Shown: positions 1 to 9,911 of the stretch, one piece after another
Layout: each line of letters starts with the position of its first letter
Position numbering within the stretch: the stretch's first letter is position 1
Source of the DNA: an uncultured Saprospiraceae bacterium
Lineage (GTDB): Bacteria; Bacteroidota; Bacteroidia; Chitinophagales; Saprospiraceae
Length of the DNA: 64,000 bases
NCBI GenBank assembly: GCA_937951615.1
Contig: CALFBH010000060.1
Span: 36,543-100,542, forward strand
Direction of reading: 5' to 3'
Notes under the pieces: generated by a model
Told to the model about the DNA's origin: nothing
The model's input: only the letters and a program-made list of their open reading frames with translations
Databases searched by the model: none
Made by a program: the position numbers and the translations under genes

Positions 1-116
1 TTATATTCTTTGCTGATCTTAGTATATCGTTTCATGTCACTCACCACGTCCGGATCACCCAGTTGTTCGCTGACATACTCATATCGTTCTTTAATTGCTT
101 CTAGTTTATCTAACAT
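1..116 (-). CDS. prfA: Peptide chain release factor 1, N-terminal fragment
   Basis: Reading the minus strand from ATG at 116 gives about 38 codons beginning MLDKLEAIKERYEYVSEQL and continuing into GDPDVVSDMKRYTKISKEY, which matches the N-terminal coiled-coil start of bacterial RF1 (family knowledge). RF1 recognises UAA and UAG stop codons and triggers peptide release on the ribosome. The GGQ and codon-recognition motifs lie outside the window. A TATTTTTG element (135-142, minus) sits 18 bp upstream of the start and is a plausible -7 box. The gene runs off the left edge. Confidence 0.85.
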   Translation of the reverse strand, partial: MLDKLEAIKERYEYVSEQLGDPDVVSDMKRYTKISKEY

Positions 117-134
117 AGATTTTAATTTTGATTG

Positions 135-142
135 CAAAAATA
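135..142 (-). promoter_or_regulatory. Putative -7 element for prfA (TATTTTTG)
   Basis: It matches the Bacteroidota TAnnTTTG -7 consensus on the minus strand, 18 bp before the prfA ATG. No convincing -33 TTTG was seen, so support is moderate. Confidence 0.4.
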
Positions 143-210
143 CGACTATCAACGGGATATAAAAATTATGCGTCATTAGAGGGCTGGTTTATTGTGACAT
201 TTGGGGTAAT

Positions 211-348
211 GGTCGATAGACGATAGTCCATGGTCGATGGGTGTCTTTAAATATTCAAGTCATTCTAGTGTTCGTTTTGCTTTGCAAAATGAGTGTAAAA
301 TTTATAAAGCCTTAGCCATGGACTATTGACCATCGACCATGGACTATC
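211..348. repeat. Palindromic dispersed element A with TTTTGC core
   Basis: Perfect 19-bp inverted arms, GATAGTCCATGGTCGATGG at 222-240 and its complement at 330-348, enclose a central hairpin TTTTGC-TTT-GCAAAA at 275-289. The reverse complement of 45668-45817 (copy B) aligns along its whole length, including the stretch around the core, and 46514-46577 (copy C) is a partial copy. There is no open frame. It occupies the prfA/response-regulator spacer, which otherwise shows nothing recognisable from 349 to 504. Confidence 0.8.
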
Positions 349-504
349 TACTAAACATCAATTATTTACACTTAAGTTCCATTTTATTATTAAAAACAAT
401 TATCATGTCACAACACAACCCCTTCCCAACATTAATACATAGTCAAATGTGTTCATATTGAAGGTATCCAAATGGAATTTCCATTTAACAAAACACGTAA
501 TAAT

Positions 505-864
505 ATGAAAACGATACTTGTCGTAGATGAACAACCTATGTTACTCAAGGCTTTATGCTTTAAACTGCAAAAAGCTGGTTTCGATACCCTTGCCGCTGTA
601 GATGGCGAACAAGCCATTGAGTTTTATGATGAAATAAAACCCGATCTTGTGCTCACCGACCTGCTGATTCCTTATGTGACCGGACTGGAACTCATTGCGC
701 ATATTCGCGAAAAAAAGCAGCAATCCACACCTATTATTGTCCTTTCCAAAATCGCTATTGACGCCACCATTCTTGAGGTTTTCAACCTCGGTGCAAATGA
801 TTATGTCACCAAGCCTTTTCGCCCAAATGAAATCGTGGCAAGAACAAAACGATTATTGAGTTGA
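505..864 (+). CDS. Single-domain response regulator (CheY-like receiver)
   Basis: From ATG 505 this is 119 residues: one receiver domain with no output domain. The acidic pair D8-E9, the phospho-acceptor Asp in VLTDLLIP (about residue 52), the Ser in VLSK (about 81) and the Lys in VTKPF (about 103) are all present. An upstream in-frame ATG at 472 adds eleven poorly conserved residues, so 505 is preferred. The following YaiO/HEAT/GT2 genes run in the same direction, and I infer that the regulator controls or signals to that set; a hairpin at the stop codon separates them. The cognate kinase is not identified. Confidence 0.85.
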   Translation: MKTILVVDEQPMLLKALCFKLQKAGFDTLAAVDGEQAIEFYDEIKPDLVLTDLLIPYVTGLELIAHIREKKQQSTPIIVLSKIAIDATILEVFNLGANDYVTKPFRPNEIVARTKRLLS

Positions 865-967
865 TTTTGCGAAGCAAAATCAACTTCTACTGCTCACACA
901 ATTACACAATCAACTCAATTTCTCAATCAACTTAATCAACTCAATCAACATAATTACTCAACAATTC
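860..967. repeat. TTTTGC-core hairpin plus AATCAACT word array
   Basis: A perfect 11-bp stem, GTTGATTTTGC-GAA-GCAAAATCAAC, occupies 860-884 and overlaps the response-regulator stop codon (862-864). From about 897 to 967 the spacer consists of loosely repeated words such as AATCAACTCAATC and CAACTTAATC, the same word as the hairpin arm. There is no T-tract, so it does not look like an ordinary intrinsic terminator. Confidence 0.7.
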
Positions 968-1028
968 GCACAAACTCCCGTATAACAAGGACACTACTTT
1001 CACCTCACCGAGCTTTCAACTAAAAACA

Positions 1029-1823
1029 ATGGTGTCCAATTACAAAATATTTAGCGGCATTAGCCTGTTTTGTTGCATAATGATTTGCTTTTCTGCCCAT
1101 GCCCAGCAGGACAGCCTGAAGAATCAAATTGCCCTGACTTACGCTTATAGCTACCTGAACACAGGCGAATGGCAGCAAACTCGAGCAGAGTATCAACGCA
1201 AAATTGGAAAGACTATCTTATTGGGCAGGTACAGTTTGGAACAGCGATTTGGACGAAGAGGTGGACTAGCAGAAATAGAAGCATATCCTACCCTATCCGA
1301 TAAAAGTTATGCTTATCTCGGAGCTGGTTTTGGCAATCAGCGGATTCTTCCTTCGGCTTACTTTTCGGGTGCGTATTATCATAGTTTGAAAAAGAATTTC
1401 GAAATAGAAATAGGTGGAAAATGGATTGATTTCCAGCAGACCGAAGGTGTTACTATGTTGCATACTTCGCTGGGCAATTATATGGGCAATTACTGGTTGA
1501 ATTTTAGGTTTACCCAAATTTTCACCACCAATAAAACCGGACAATCGCTGATATTTTCAGGACGTCGATATTCAGGCAACGGGCAGAGTTACTGGTTTTG
1601 GCGCACTGGCTGGAGCAATACCATTTCAGAAGAACTGATTGTCAATAGTGGTGATGTCGAAAATTTCAACAGTCAGGTACAATGGCTACAAATAGGCCGA
1701 AAACAGCGACTCAAACGCAACTGGATCATTGAACCTTCCATGGCTTTTGAGTTGACAGACTGGAAAAAAGATACAGAAAGAATCAGATTAACAACACAAC
1801 TAGAACTGAAACGCAGATTTTAA
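1029..1823 (+). CDS. YaiO family outer membrane beta-barrel protein
   Basis: 264 residues. A signal peptide (about 1-25) ends with AHAQ. The mature part is rich in alternating aromatic/polar strands with GRYSLEQRFGRRGG near residues 66-80 and a C-terminal strand ending in RF, as in outer membrane barrels. The overall pattern is that of the YaiO/UPF domain barrel that accompanies HEAT-repeat proteins and GT2 enzymes in Bacteroidota (family knowledge). The next gene starts 6 bp after the stop, so they are probably co-transcribed. A role in export or anchoring of a polysaccharide is an inference. Confidence 0.75.
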   Translation: MVSNYKIFSGISLFCCIMICFSAHAQQDSLKNQIALTYAYSYLNTGEWQQTRAEYQRKIGKTILLGRYSLEQRFGRRGGLAEIEAYPTLSDKSYAYLGAGFGNQRILPSAYFSGAYYHSLKKNFEIEIGGKWIDFQQTEGVTMLHTSLGNYMGNYWLNFRFTQIFTTNKTGQSLIFSGRRYSGNGQSYWFWRTGWSNTISEELIVNSGDVENFNSQVQWLQIGRKQRLKRNWIIEPSMAFELTDWKKDTERIRLTTQLELKRRF

Positions 1824-1829
1824 TCACGC

Positions 1830-2969
1830 TTGAAACAATTACCAATATATCGCTTTTGGAGTGAGGATTTCCTGACGAATGGGGAATTGCTATTGCCTGT
1901 GATTATCAGTATGGCAATGTTTTTTGCATTTGCAGCAATCGTCCTAGTTGTGATTACACTCATTCATCGCGGCGTCTGGAATATTCGTTTTTTAAAAACC
2001 CAAAAATTGCAACATAAATACGAAAATTACCTCGCCGAACTCGTGAGTGGCACTTACGATGATCCTCTTTTACACACTATAAATCAACAGCAAAAAAGCA
2101 CCCTTGCTTTGGGAATCCAGGATATTACACAGCCTTTCAACAGAAATATATTGCGCAGGCAAATCCTTTTATTGCATCAAAATCTATTTGGGCAAGATGC
2201 TGGGCGTATTCGTGAATTATATCTATCACTCGGCTTCAAAGACGAAGCACTCAAAAAACTGACATCTTCCCGTTGGAAAATTATTATAGAAGCCATCAAA
2301 GAACTCGAACAAATGGGGATTCGTGAAGCACATGAACCTATTTTTCAATTAATCAACCATAGAAACAAAACCGTCAAAACAGCCGCTATCCGCGCTAAAG
2401 TTCACTTAGATACTAGCCCACTTTCTTTTCTCGACGATTACACAGCAGCCCTCACCGACTGGCAGCAATCCAATATCGCTTATGCCCTACTTCGTATTCA
2501 ACGAACGGACATGCCCGACTTTACTCGATGGTACGACCATCAGAATGAAACGGTATTGGCTTTCGCCATAAAAATGTGTGGACTATTCAATCAGGGAAAA
2601 GCAGCAAAGTCCACTACGACCTTGCTGATTCATCCCAATATTCACATAAAAAAAGCGGCTATAAAAACCTTATCGCTCATCGGTACCACCACAGAAATTC
2701 CAGCATTGATAGAGGCTTATTCGGCATCTTCCGACCTCTTAAAACCAGATATCCTAACTGCTTTACAATTGCTTTCTAAAGATACAGAAATTCCATTTTT
2801 TGAAATACAATTACAACATAAAGATAATGACATCCGCCTCGCTGCGGCACAGTCGATGGCACGCCTCGGTACTGCCAGCCGACAAAGACTCAAATTCTTA
2901 TTCGATGATGCTGATAAGGATTTGAAACAGGTGATTACGCACGCATTAAAAGTAAAGTCAAATAGCTAA
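1830..2969 (+). CDS. HEAT-repeat protein with N-terminal membrane segment
   Basis: 379 residues from TTG at 1830; no ATG fits as well, because the first ones fall inside the membrane helix. A hydrophobic segment at about 22-46 is followed by a positively charged stretch and then repeated helical pairs typical of HEAT repeats (for example PALIEAYSASSDLLKPDIL, and DIRLAAAQSMARLG near residues 333-346). It is probably an inner-membrane-anchored scaffold. It lies between the YaiO-like and GT2 genes and is inferred to organise the same envelope process. No enzymatic motif was seen. Confidence 0.75.
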   Translation: MKQLPIYRFWSEDFLTNGELLLPVIISMAMFFAFAAIVLVVITLIHRGVWNIRFLKTQKLQHKYENYLAELVSGTYDDPLLHTINQQQKSTLALGIQDITQPFNRNILRRQILLLHQNLFGQDAGRIRELYLSLGFKDEALKKLTSSRWKIIIEAIKELEQMGIREAHEPIFQLINHRNKTVKTAAIRAKVHLDTSPLSFLDDYTAALTDWQQSNIAYALLRIQRTDMPDFTRWYDHQNETVLAFAIKMCGLFNQGKAAKSTTTLLIHPNIHIKKAAIKTLSLIGTTTEIPALIEAYSASSDLLKPDILTALQLLSKDTEIPFFEIQLQHKDNDIRLAAAQSMARLGTASRQRLKFLFDDADKDLKQVITHALKVKSNS

Positions 2970-2979
2970 GATTGCTCGA

Positions 2980-3068
2980 ATTGTTTCATTGTTCGATTGC
3001 TGAATTGCTACATTGTTGTATTGCTATGTGGTTAGTTTTTTTGCTACGCAAAAAAACAATGAAACAAT
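2980..3068. repeat. Inverted word arms around a TTTTGC-type hairpin
   Basis: ATTGTTTCATTG at 2980-2991 is the exact inverse of CAATGAAACAAT at 3057-3068. Between them a 10-bp stem, GTTTTTTTGC-TAC-GCAAAAAAAC, spans 3035-3057, and the left side holds repeated words such as GAATTGCTACATTG. The architecture matches element A, but with different arms. Confidence 0.7.
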
Positions 3069-3081
3069 CTAACAAAACTAA

Positions 3082-4485
3082 GTGAACACGCTAATCCGCT
3101 TCTTTGAATATGGGATTTTTTTCTACAGTTCTGTGGTGCTGATGTCTTATCTATTCCTGGCAATGATCTCTGCTTATGAAGTCCTGCGTTATCGAAAAGA
3201 GCGAGACCTTACTGATTACCAAAACTTGTTGGCCACGCCACTGATGCCTTCTATTGCGATCATTGCACCAGCCTATAATGAATCTCCAACCATTGTCGAT
3301 AATATCCGGTCTTTATTGTCTTTGCATTATACCAATCTGACTGTTATTGTGGTGAATGATGGGAGTAAGGACGACACCTTCGACAAGGCAGTAGCGACTT
3401 ATGACTTGGAGCTGATAGATTTTTATTATGATGAAAAAATAGCGGCGCAGCCTGTTCGTGGTATCTATAAGTCGCGCAATTCTGGCTTCAGCAAACTTAT
3501 TTTTGTAGATAAAAAAAACGGCGGAAAAGCGGATGCCATCAATGTCGGCATCAATGTGTCCAATGCAGATTATTTTGCCTGTATTGATGTAGATTGCATT
3601 ATAGAACCCGATGCCTTTTTGAAAATGGCAAAACCGATTATGCAAGCAGAAAACGAGCGGATTATTGCAGTCGGTGGAATTGTATGGCTGACCAATGATT
3701 CGCACATCCGCAAAGGCAGATTACTGGAAGTCAGGACACCAGAAACCTTTGTGCCACGCATACAGGTCATCGAGTATTTCAGGGCATTTCTGCTAGGACG
3801 CACCGCCTGGGCAAAAGTGAATGGTATGCTGCTCATTTCCGGCGCATTTGGTTTATTTGATCGGGAAATTGCTGTTGCGGCCGGCGGCTATTATCACAAG
3901 ACCGTCGGCGAAGATATGGAACTCGTCATGCGAATGCACCGCTACATGCGCGAACGCCAACTGCCCTACAAAATCGGCTACCTCCCCGAACCGCTCTGCT
4001 GGACAGAAGCTCCTTCCGATTTCAACATCCTCGGCAGGCAACGCCACCGCTGGACACGCGGCACTATCGAATGCCTGTTGTTACACAAAAAAATGTTTTT
4101 CAATCCGAAATATGGTATCCTCGGCATGGTGAGCTATCCGTATTGGCTATTCGCAGAATGGCTGAGTCCATTTGTAGAAGCAGGCGGGATTCTGTTTTTT
4201 ATTATCATGATTATCCTCGGCCGTGCCAACTGGGCTTATTTCTGGGCTTTGTTATTTTTCGTATATGCTTTTGTGGTTTTTCTGTCCTTATTCGCCATTC
4301 TAATACAGGAAATTTCCTATCACCGCTACCGCAAGCACCGAGATCTGACACAGCTTATCCTAACCGCCCTCGTTGAACCCATCGTTTATCACCCTCGCGT
4401 GATTTATTGGGCGCTGAAAGGCAATTGGGATTTTTTCCATAAAAAAAATATGGGCTGGGGAGAGATGAAGCGGAAGGGATTTTGA
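3082..4485 (+). CDS. Processive family 2 glycosyltransferase
   Basis: 467 residues from GTG 3082. One N-terminal membrane helix (about 12-32) precedes a cytoplasmic GT-A domain carrying DGSKDDT (93-99), DVD (about 169-171), GED (about 276) and a QRHRW motif (about 319-323). The last is the QxxRW signature of processive enzymes such as cellulose and poly-GlcNAc synthases. Three or four C-terminal helices (about 345-430) could form the export channel. It closes the YaiO-HEAT-GT2 set and is presumably the polymer-making enzyme. The sugar donor cannot be read from sequence. Confidence 0.85.
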   Translation: MNTLIRFFEYGIFFYSSVVLMSYLFLAMISAYEVLRYRKERDLTDYQNLLATPLMPSIAIIAPAYNESPTIVDNIRSLLSLHYTNLTVIVVNDGSKDDTFDKAVATYDLELIDFYYDEKIAAQPVRGIYKSRNSGFSKLIFVDKKNGGKADAINVGINVSNADYFACIDVDCIIEPDAFLKMAKPIMQAENERIIAVGGIVWLTNDSHIRKGRLLEVRTPETFVPRIQVIEYFRAFLLGRTAWAKVNGMLLISGAFGLFDREIAVAAGGYYHKTVGEDMELVMRMHRYMRERQLPYKIGYLPEPLCWTEAPSDFNILGRQRHRWTRGTIECLLLHKKMFFNPKYGILGMVSYPYWLFAEWLSPFVEAGGILFFIIMIILGRANWAYFWALLFFVYAFVVFLSLFAILIQEISYHRYRKHRDLTQLILTALVEPIVYHPRVIYWALKGNWDFFHKKNMGWGEMKRKGF

Positions 4486-4493
4486 GGGTTTAA

Positions 4494-4650
4494 TTACGAA
4501 TGGGTTAATTACGAATTGGGGAATTACGAATTACGAATCGGCGATTGTGAATCGTATGCGGGAGGGATTTCCTTTAGAATCGAGGCGCGAGAGGGCTATT
4601 GTTGGAATCGAATATCGAACAGATGAATATTGAATGTCGAAGGGAAAGAA
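4494..4650. repeat. Word arrays AATTACGAATT and GAATATCGAA
   Basis: Degenerate tandem words fill the spacer: AATTACGAAT repeated four times (4494-4540), then GGAATCGAATATCGAAC and related units (4607-4645). The second word type recurs at 27955-28050. No gene is supported here. Confidence 0.55.
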
Positions 4651-4669
4651 GAGGAATTGCGTTGCAATT

Positions 4670-5359
4670 TTACTTTTTGGTACATTCATTTAGGGCTTCT
4701 ACCAATTGATATACAGTTGTACAAGGATTTTGGTCGCAATAAGATTCAGTCATTTTTGATTCGTGCAGACGTTTTGCATTTTGTATGCCTTTTTCTTGAT
4801 TGGCCAATAACAGCCAATAAAGGCTTCTCGAAAAGGCTTTAGTTTTCCCGTCCTTTTCATAATTGCACTCCAAATACCTATTAAGCATTTTATAATACTC
4901 GTGCCTCGTCAATGCGCTTTCATGGTATTGAAAATGGAGTATAAACCACAGTTCAAAAGCATCATTGGAATAGGCCACTTTAAGTCCATTTTTATGAGCT
5001 AGTTCTATCGCATTGTCAAAATCTTCCCGTTCTCCTTTTTCTCCGTTTGTATCAAAATCAAACACACACCATAATTGACGATCTTTATCATAATTGGCTT
5101 GATTCTCTAAAAACCCATCTTCCTGCAACAACTCGATGACTTTTTCTACCAGTGCAGTCTTACTACGCCCAAGACCAATTGCAAAGACTTCCGTTTCAGT
5201 ATTAATTGGAAAACTTTTGAAGTATTCTGGTTCCGTATTTTCGCCTTCACAGTAAATGCGAAAGAGGTTACGGATATTTCTTTCTCTACGTTCCCGCCTT
5301 GACGTCAATTTACGTTTTGCCCAAGCTTTACCTTCATCTGTTTTTTTGACTTTACTCAT
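4670..5359 (-). CDS. rloB: RloB-like protein (AbiLii-type partner)
   Basis: 229 residues. An N-terminal basic stretch (RKLTSRRERRERN) is followed by YCEGENTEPEYF (about 36-47) and CVFDFDTNG (98-106). The isolated Glu and the DxD pair resemble a Toprim metal site, as described for RloB relatives of OLD-type nucleases (family knowledge; nuclease activity is inferred). Its ATG overlaps the stop of the ATPase gene by 4 bp (ATGA), indicating translational coupling. The pair corresponds to RloA/RloB and to the lactococcal AbiL abortive-infection arrangement. Confidence 0.8.
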   Translation of the reverse strand: MSKVKKTDEGKAWAKRKLTSRRERRERNIRNLFRIYCEGENTEPEYFKSFPINTETEVFAIGLGRSKTALVEKVIELLQEDGFLENQANYDKDRQLWCVFDFDTNGEKGEREDFDNAIELAHKNGLKVAYSNDAFELWFILHFQYHESALTRHEYYKMLNRYLECNYEKDGKTKAFSRSLYWLLLANQEKGIQNAKRLHESKMTESYCDQNPCTTVYQLVEALNECTKK

Positions 5360-6585
5360 ACGGATTCTTCGAAAAGCGTTTCAAAATCACCCAAAAATGG
5401 AATTGCCCCATACTTGCCTTTGATATAATCTTTTTCGTAAGACGCATCATTTCTCACGCCTTTTATATCGTACAGAGAATAAAGTTCCGTCTCATTTTTT
5501 TTGTTTTTTTCGGTGAAATAAATCTGATCACGGCGCAATAAGTCGGCATCAAGTAGATTCGTATCGTGTGTAGCAAAAATGAGTTGTGCACCTTTTTTGT
5601 TAATTTTTGGAGAGTTGAACATTTGGACTATTTTTTTGGCTAATAAGGGGTGAATATTTGATTCAAATTCATCTAAAAACAAAACTAAACCTGCACTAAA
5701 AGCAAACATTATCAATCCAATTTCATTGAAGAATTTTTGAGTACCTTTTGACTCACTAATCAATGGAATCATCTGTTGTCCACTTTTCTTCCCTTCTTCA
5801 TTATAAATAGCCTTCTCTAAAAAGATTCGGTCTTGCCCGTTAATAGATTCTTTCCAAATACGTTCTATTCCCATATCAGCGAAGTTCAATAAAGAAAGTA
5901 TTTGCTTTTTCCCATTTTTTATATCCATCCACTTAAAAGTAAGACTACGTTTCTTCATTATTCCCTCTTCATTTTCAAGTTCCTGCCCAACGAACACATT
6001 ATGAGTTAAATATTTTTTTATGCCTTGAGATATTGCCCCATTAAAAGCATTTACAACATTTAAAAAAAGATTCTTGGCACTTGTCTTATCTATTAATCCT
6101 TTTCCCTCATTAAATTGATTTTCGTTTATTTCAATCTCGTCTAATTCTCTTTTGAAATAATAAACCTCGTTTTTTTCTGCCGTTCCAAATAACCATTCAC
6201 TTAAAATACGATCCTTATTAAACTCAAAACCATAACGATATTTTTTTTGATCTAAAATGAATTGGATTTGAAAGTATATTGGCGATGTAGCTGATTGACG
6301 ACTAAATATAAAAGGTTGTCCAAATAGATTTAAGGCATTTTCATTTATCATAGATACTTTTATGACCCCAAGCATCCCAGCCATTGCAGTTATCAAATTA
6401 CTCTTCCCACTCCCATTTGCTCCATAAATCGCAGCACTTTTCAGCAAAGACATTTTATCCGTTACCGGAATAATATTATCCTTATCCAATTGCGATTTTT
6501 TAGACTTGATTGGAGCAGCCACCATACTCAAAGTCTGCATGTCTTTAATCGACCTAAAGTTTTGAACACTAAATTCTATCAGCAT
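5356..6585 (-). CDS. rloA: AAA15-type ATPase, RloA/AbiLi-like
   Basis: 409 residues beginning LIEFSVQNFRSIKD, the usual N-terminus of SMC-like AAA_15/AAA_21 ATPases. Walker A GANGSGKS is at 55-62, and a Walker B-like LFLDEFESNIHP near 300-312 is followed by an ATHD switch region. It probably works as the sensor/energy module for the RloB effector encoded directly downstream. Members of this pair are found in phage-defence contexts; the trigger is unknown. A TATATTTG element 25 bp upstream is the likely promoter. Confidence 0.85.
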   Translation of the reverse strand: MLIEFSVQNFRSIKDMQTLSMVAAPIKSKKSQLDKDNIIPVTDKMSLLKSAAIYGANGSGKSNLITAMAGMLGVIKVSMINENALNLFGQPFIFSRQSATSPIYFQIQFILDQKKYRYGFEFNKDRILSEWLFGTAEKNEVYYFKRELDEIEINENQFNEGKGLIDKTSAKNLFLNVVNAFNGAISQGIKKYLTHNVFVGQELENEEGIMKKRSLTFKWMDIKNGKKQILSLLNFADMGIERIWKESINGQDRIFLEKAIYNEEGKKSGQQMIPLISESKGTQKFFNEIGLIMFAFSAGLVLFLDEFESNIHPLLAKKIVQMFNSPKINKKGAQLIFATHDTNLLDADLLRRDQIYFTEKNKKNETELYSLYDIKGVRNDASYEKDYIKGKYGAIPFLGDFETLFEESV

Positions 6586-6610
6586 TTAATTATTATTTGT
6601 GATTTATTCA

Positions 6611-6618
6611 CAAATATA
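6611..6618 (-). promoter_or_regulatory. Putative -7 element for rloAB (TATATTTG)
   Basis: It matches TAnnTTTG on the minus strand, 25 bp from the ATPase ATG. No clean -33 TTTG was seen. Confidence 0.45.
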
Positions 6619-6710
6619 CAAATAAAAATACCGTAAAGTCAATTTTTATCTTTTTTGCTACTCAAATAATAGCCCCAGCCACCTATGAAACAATAAATTC
6701 ACAATTAAAT

Positions 6711-6805
6711 GCCTGGACTCAACTCAACGCCACTTTCAATTTATATAATTGCACCATTGGCAATATTTTTTTGAATTTGAATTTGACGTTTGGATTTGTA
6801 TTTCC
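6711..6805 (+). repeat. 95-bp dispersed repeat, copy 1
   Basis: This stretch aligns without gaps to the reverse complement of 30858-30952, with roughly nine-tenths of positions identical by eye. Its end, GAATTTGACGTTTGGATTTG, recurs as shorter copies near 17250 and 22110. The rest of the 6586-7194 spacer holds only the rloAB promoter and presumably the clpC promoter, which I could not place. Confidence 0.8.
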
Positions 6806-7194
6806 AATGACCCCACTCGCAATTAAACATGCCAATATTACAGCCCAACAACCAGATATGGCATAAAAGACTATACTCGTCTGCCGAAACCGTGTTATCC
6901 TTTTCTTAAAATGTAAAGTGGCATCATTATTTCGGGATTGTAGAAAAGTACAAGCAAACTGACGCAACCTAAACAGCTTAATGCTCGTTTATTATAAAGC
7001 AGTTCCAAAAGAAAATAAGTGACTTTATAAAAAGTCGAGATTAATTAGGACGTTAAAATCACGTAAAACTTTTTTTTACAGTGAATACTCCTTAAATTCG
7101 TTATGAACTGGAACGAATTTAAGAAAGCACAACAAACAGGGTTGATTCCCTGGAGAAATATTTAGGTACAACCGGTTTCGTAAAAGCTATAACC

Positions 7195-9753
7195 ATGAAG
7201 AAGAAAGTATCTCCACAGGTAAAGGAAATCATCTCGCAGAGCAAGAAGGAGGCGTTGCGGTTAGGGCATGATTACATTGGAACAGAACACCTACTGCTCG
7301 GCATGATTAATTCTCCGCATGAACTGGCAGTAAGGGTACTCACTTCACTCGGCATCGACCTGAGCGAACTGAGAGAAGAAATCGACGAAGGCTCTAGTCG
7401 AGGTCAGATGGCAAAGGCTGGTATTGAGTTGGGACAACTTCCACTCAACAGACATGCTGAAAAGGCATTGAAGACCATGACGCTTGAAGCCCGACTACAC
7501 AAACATGAAGAAGTATGCCCCGAACACCTTTTATTATCTATTCTCAGACATCCTGAGAGTACAGCAGCTAAAGTATTAAACAGATTAGACGTGGATTACG
7601 AACACTACAAAACAGAAATGGAATTTGTCCGTGATGAAATCAGCGGCGAAGCACCTGGTCAGGACGACGATTTTGATGATGATGATGAAGGAAGAGCAGG
7701 AGGTTTTGGCGGCGGTAGCGGACAGCAACAACAGCGCAAAGGCAATTCCAAATCACGCACACCGGTATTAGATAATTTCGGTCGTGATATTACTAAATTA
7801 TCCGAAGAAGGACGTTTAGATCCGATTATCGGTCGGGAAAACGAAATTGAGCGGGTATCTCAGATACTCAGCCGCCGGAAGAAAAACAATCCAATTCTTA
7901 TTGGAGAACCTGGTGTAGGTAAAACAGCAATTGTGGAAGGACTGGCACTACGTATTACGCAGCGCAAAGTCTCCCGTGCTTTATTCGGCAAACGAATTGT
8001 TATGCTGGATTTGGCTGCACTGGTTGCTGGCACAAAATATCGCGGACAGTTTGAGGAACGCATGAAAGCGATCATGAACGAACTCGAGAAATCGCGGGAT
8101 GTCATTCTTTTTATTGATGAAATTCATACGATTGTAGGTGCAGGTGGCGCGACGGGTTCACTGGATGCATCCAATATATTCAAACCCGCTCTTGCAAGAG
8201 GCGAACTGCAATGTATCGGTGCTTCTACCTTAGATGAATATCGTCAGCATATTGAAAAAGATGGCGCACTGGATCGTCGTTTCCAAAAAGTTGTTGTGGA
8301 TCCGCCTTCGCCTGAAGAAGCCGTTCACATTCTGGAAAATATCAAAAACAAATATGAAGAGTTCCATAATGTCACCTACGGAGAAGGCTCTATTGAGGCT
8401 TGTGTAAAACTCAGTACACGTTATATCACTGACCGTTTTCTGCCAGACAAAGCTATTGATGTATTGGATGAAGTAGGTGCAAGAGTTCACCTCAAAAACA
8501 TTCATGTGCCAAAGCATATTCTGGACTTGGAGACAAAGATTGAGGCACTGAAAGAGCAAAAAAATCAGGCCGTCAAAAATCAGCAGTATGAAAAAGCAGC
8601 TGATCTGCGAGACGACGAATCCAAGTTGGTTCGCCAACTTGAATTTGCCAAAGTGCAGTGGGAAGAAGAAGCAAAGGTCAAAAGATACCCAGTAAATGAA
8701 GAAGATATTGCGGAAGTCGTTGCAATGATGACAGGGATTCCTATGAAACGAGTAGCACAGAGCGAAAGCAAACGCCTACTCAATATGGTAGATGACCTGA
8801 AAAAATCAGTGATTGGACAAGACGACCCAGTGACCAAAATAACTAAAGCGATTCAGCGTAACCGTGTGGGCTTAAAAGATCCGAGCAAACCCATTGGTTC
8901 GTTTATTTTCCTTGGACCTACAGGAGTTGGTAAAACAGAGCTGGCAAAAGTGCTGGCGCGTTATCTCTTCGATACAGAAGATGCTCTGGTGCGAATTGAT
9001 ATGAGTGAGTACATGGAGAAATTTTCTGTGAGTCGCCTCATTGGTGCACCTCCAGGCTATGTAGGTTATGAAGAAGGTGGTCAGCTGACCGAGCGAGTAC
9101 GTCGCAAGCCTTATTCTGTCATTCTATTGGATGAAATCGAAAAAGCACACCCAGATGTTTTCAACATTCTGCTTCAGGTACTTGATGATGGGCAACTGAC
9201 AGATGGACTTGGACGCAAGGTGGATTTCAAAAACACACTGATTATCATGACGTCGAATATTGGTGTCCGTGATTTGAAAGATTTTGGACAAGGTGTCGGC
9301 TTCCAGACTAAAGCCCGCCAAGATGCTGCGAATGATCATTCAAAAAGTGTCATTCAAACTGCATTGAAACGTACTTTTTCTCCAGAATTTTTGAACAGAA
9401 TTGATGATGTTGTTATTTTCAATAGCTTAGAAAAAGAACATATTTTCAAAATTATTGACATTGCACTCAGCGACCTGTATAAGCGAATAGAGGAAATGGG
9501 CTACGCACTAAAACTGACAGAAAAAGCAAAAGGATTCCTGTCAGAAAAAGGATATGATCCTCAATACGGCGCAAGACCACTTCATCGGGCTATTCAGAAA
9601 TATCTGGAAGATCCACTTGCAGAAATTATTCTGAATGACGAAATCAAAGAAGGGGATACGATGAAAGCCGATTTGGCAAAAGACGGGCTGGCATTGGATA
9701 TTGTTTTGCCAAAACGCAAAAAAGCCAAGCCGGAAAAATCGAACGAAGAATAA
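7195..9753 (+). CDS. clpC: ClpC-type ATPase, Clp protease regulatory subunit
   Basis: 852 residues. Order: duplicated Clp-N repeat (1-145), an acidic/glycine-rich linker (about 155-180), AAA-1 with Walker [10 protein letters not shown] (about 237-245) and FIDEIH (about 306), an UVR-type middle region with [11 protein letters not shown] (about 465-475), then AAA-2 with GPTGVGKTE (about 574-582) and [11 protein letters not shown], and the ClpB-D2-like small domain. ClpC unfolds substrates for the ClpP peptidase in the cytoplasm. The UVR motif separates it from ClpA and ClpB. It is monocistronic, with a strong terminator downstream. Confidence 0.97.
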   Translation: MKKKVSPQVKEIISQSKKEALRLGHDYIGTEHLLLGMINSPHELAVRVLTSLGIDLSELREEIDEGSSRGQMAKAGIELGQLPLNRHAEKALKTMTLEARLHKHEEVCPEHLLLSILRHPESTAAKVLNRLDVDYEHYKTEMEFVRDEISGEAPGQDDDFDDDDEGRAGGFGGGSGQQQQRKGNSKSRTPVLDNFGRDITKLSEEGRLDPIIGRENEIERVSQILSRRKKNNPILIGEPGVGKTAIVEGLALRITQRKVSRALFGKRIVMLDLAALVAGTKYRGQFEERMKAIMNELEKSRDVILFIDEIHTIVGAGGATGSLDASNIFKPALARGELQCIGASTLDEYRQHIEKDGALDRRFQKVVVDPPSPEEAVHILENIKNKYEEFHNVTYGEGSIEACVKLSTRYITDRFLPDKAIDVLDEVGARVHLKNIHVPKHILDLETKIEALKEQKNQAVKNQQYEKAADLRDDESKLVRQLEFAKVQWEEEAKVKRYPVNEEDIAEVVAMMTGIPMKRVAQSESKRLLNMVDDLKKSVIGQDDPVTKITKAIQRNRVGLKDPSKPIGSFIFLGPTGVGKTELAKVLARYLFDTEDALVRIDMSEYMEKFSVSRLIGAPPGYVGYEEGGQLTERVRRKPYSVILLDEIEKAHPDVFNILLQVLDDGQLTDGLGRKVDFKNTLIIMTSNIGVRDLKDFGQGVGFQTKARQDAANDHSKSVIQTALKRTFSPEFLNRIDDVVIFNSLEKEHIFKIIDIALSDLYKRIEEMGYALKLTEKAKGFLSEKGYDPQYGARPLHRAIQKYLEDPLAEIILNDEIKEGDTMKADLAKDGLALDIVLPKRKKAKPEKSNEE

Positions 9754-9778
9754 TTGACTCAGTCAATTTCACAAATAC

Positions 9779-9813
9779 AAACGGCTCGAAACTATGGTTT
9801 CGAGCCGTTTTTT
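9779..9813. terminator. Bidirectional intrinsic terminator after clpC
   Basis: A perfect 12-bp stem, ACGGCTCGAAAC / GTTTCGAGCCGT (9781-9792 and 9797-9808), with TATG loop is followed by a T-run and preceded by an A-rich run. It can serve both clpC and the convergent bcp gene. Confidence 0.9.
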
Positions 9814-9911
9814 TAGTCTTTGTCCTCGACTCCGCTCAGACAACTATATTGCAGTTGGTTGAGCGAAGCCGAAATCAACTTTCTGCCTAGAGCAGAATAG
9901 CAATCACTCCA

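Noticed and set aside
4630..4842. Open frame of 70 codons on the plus strand
   Set aside because: It starts in word-array spacer and overlaps the end of the rloB gene antisense; no protein-like pattern.
6719..6967. Open frame of 82 codons on the minus strand in the rloA-clpC spacer
   Set aside because: Its 3' third is the 95-bp dispersed repeat, the translation resembles no family, and no promoter or conserved start was seen.
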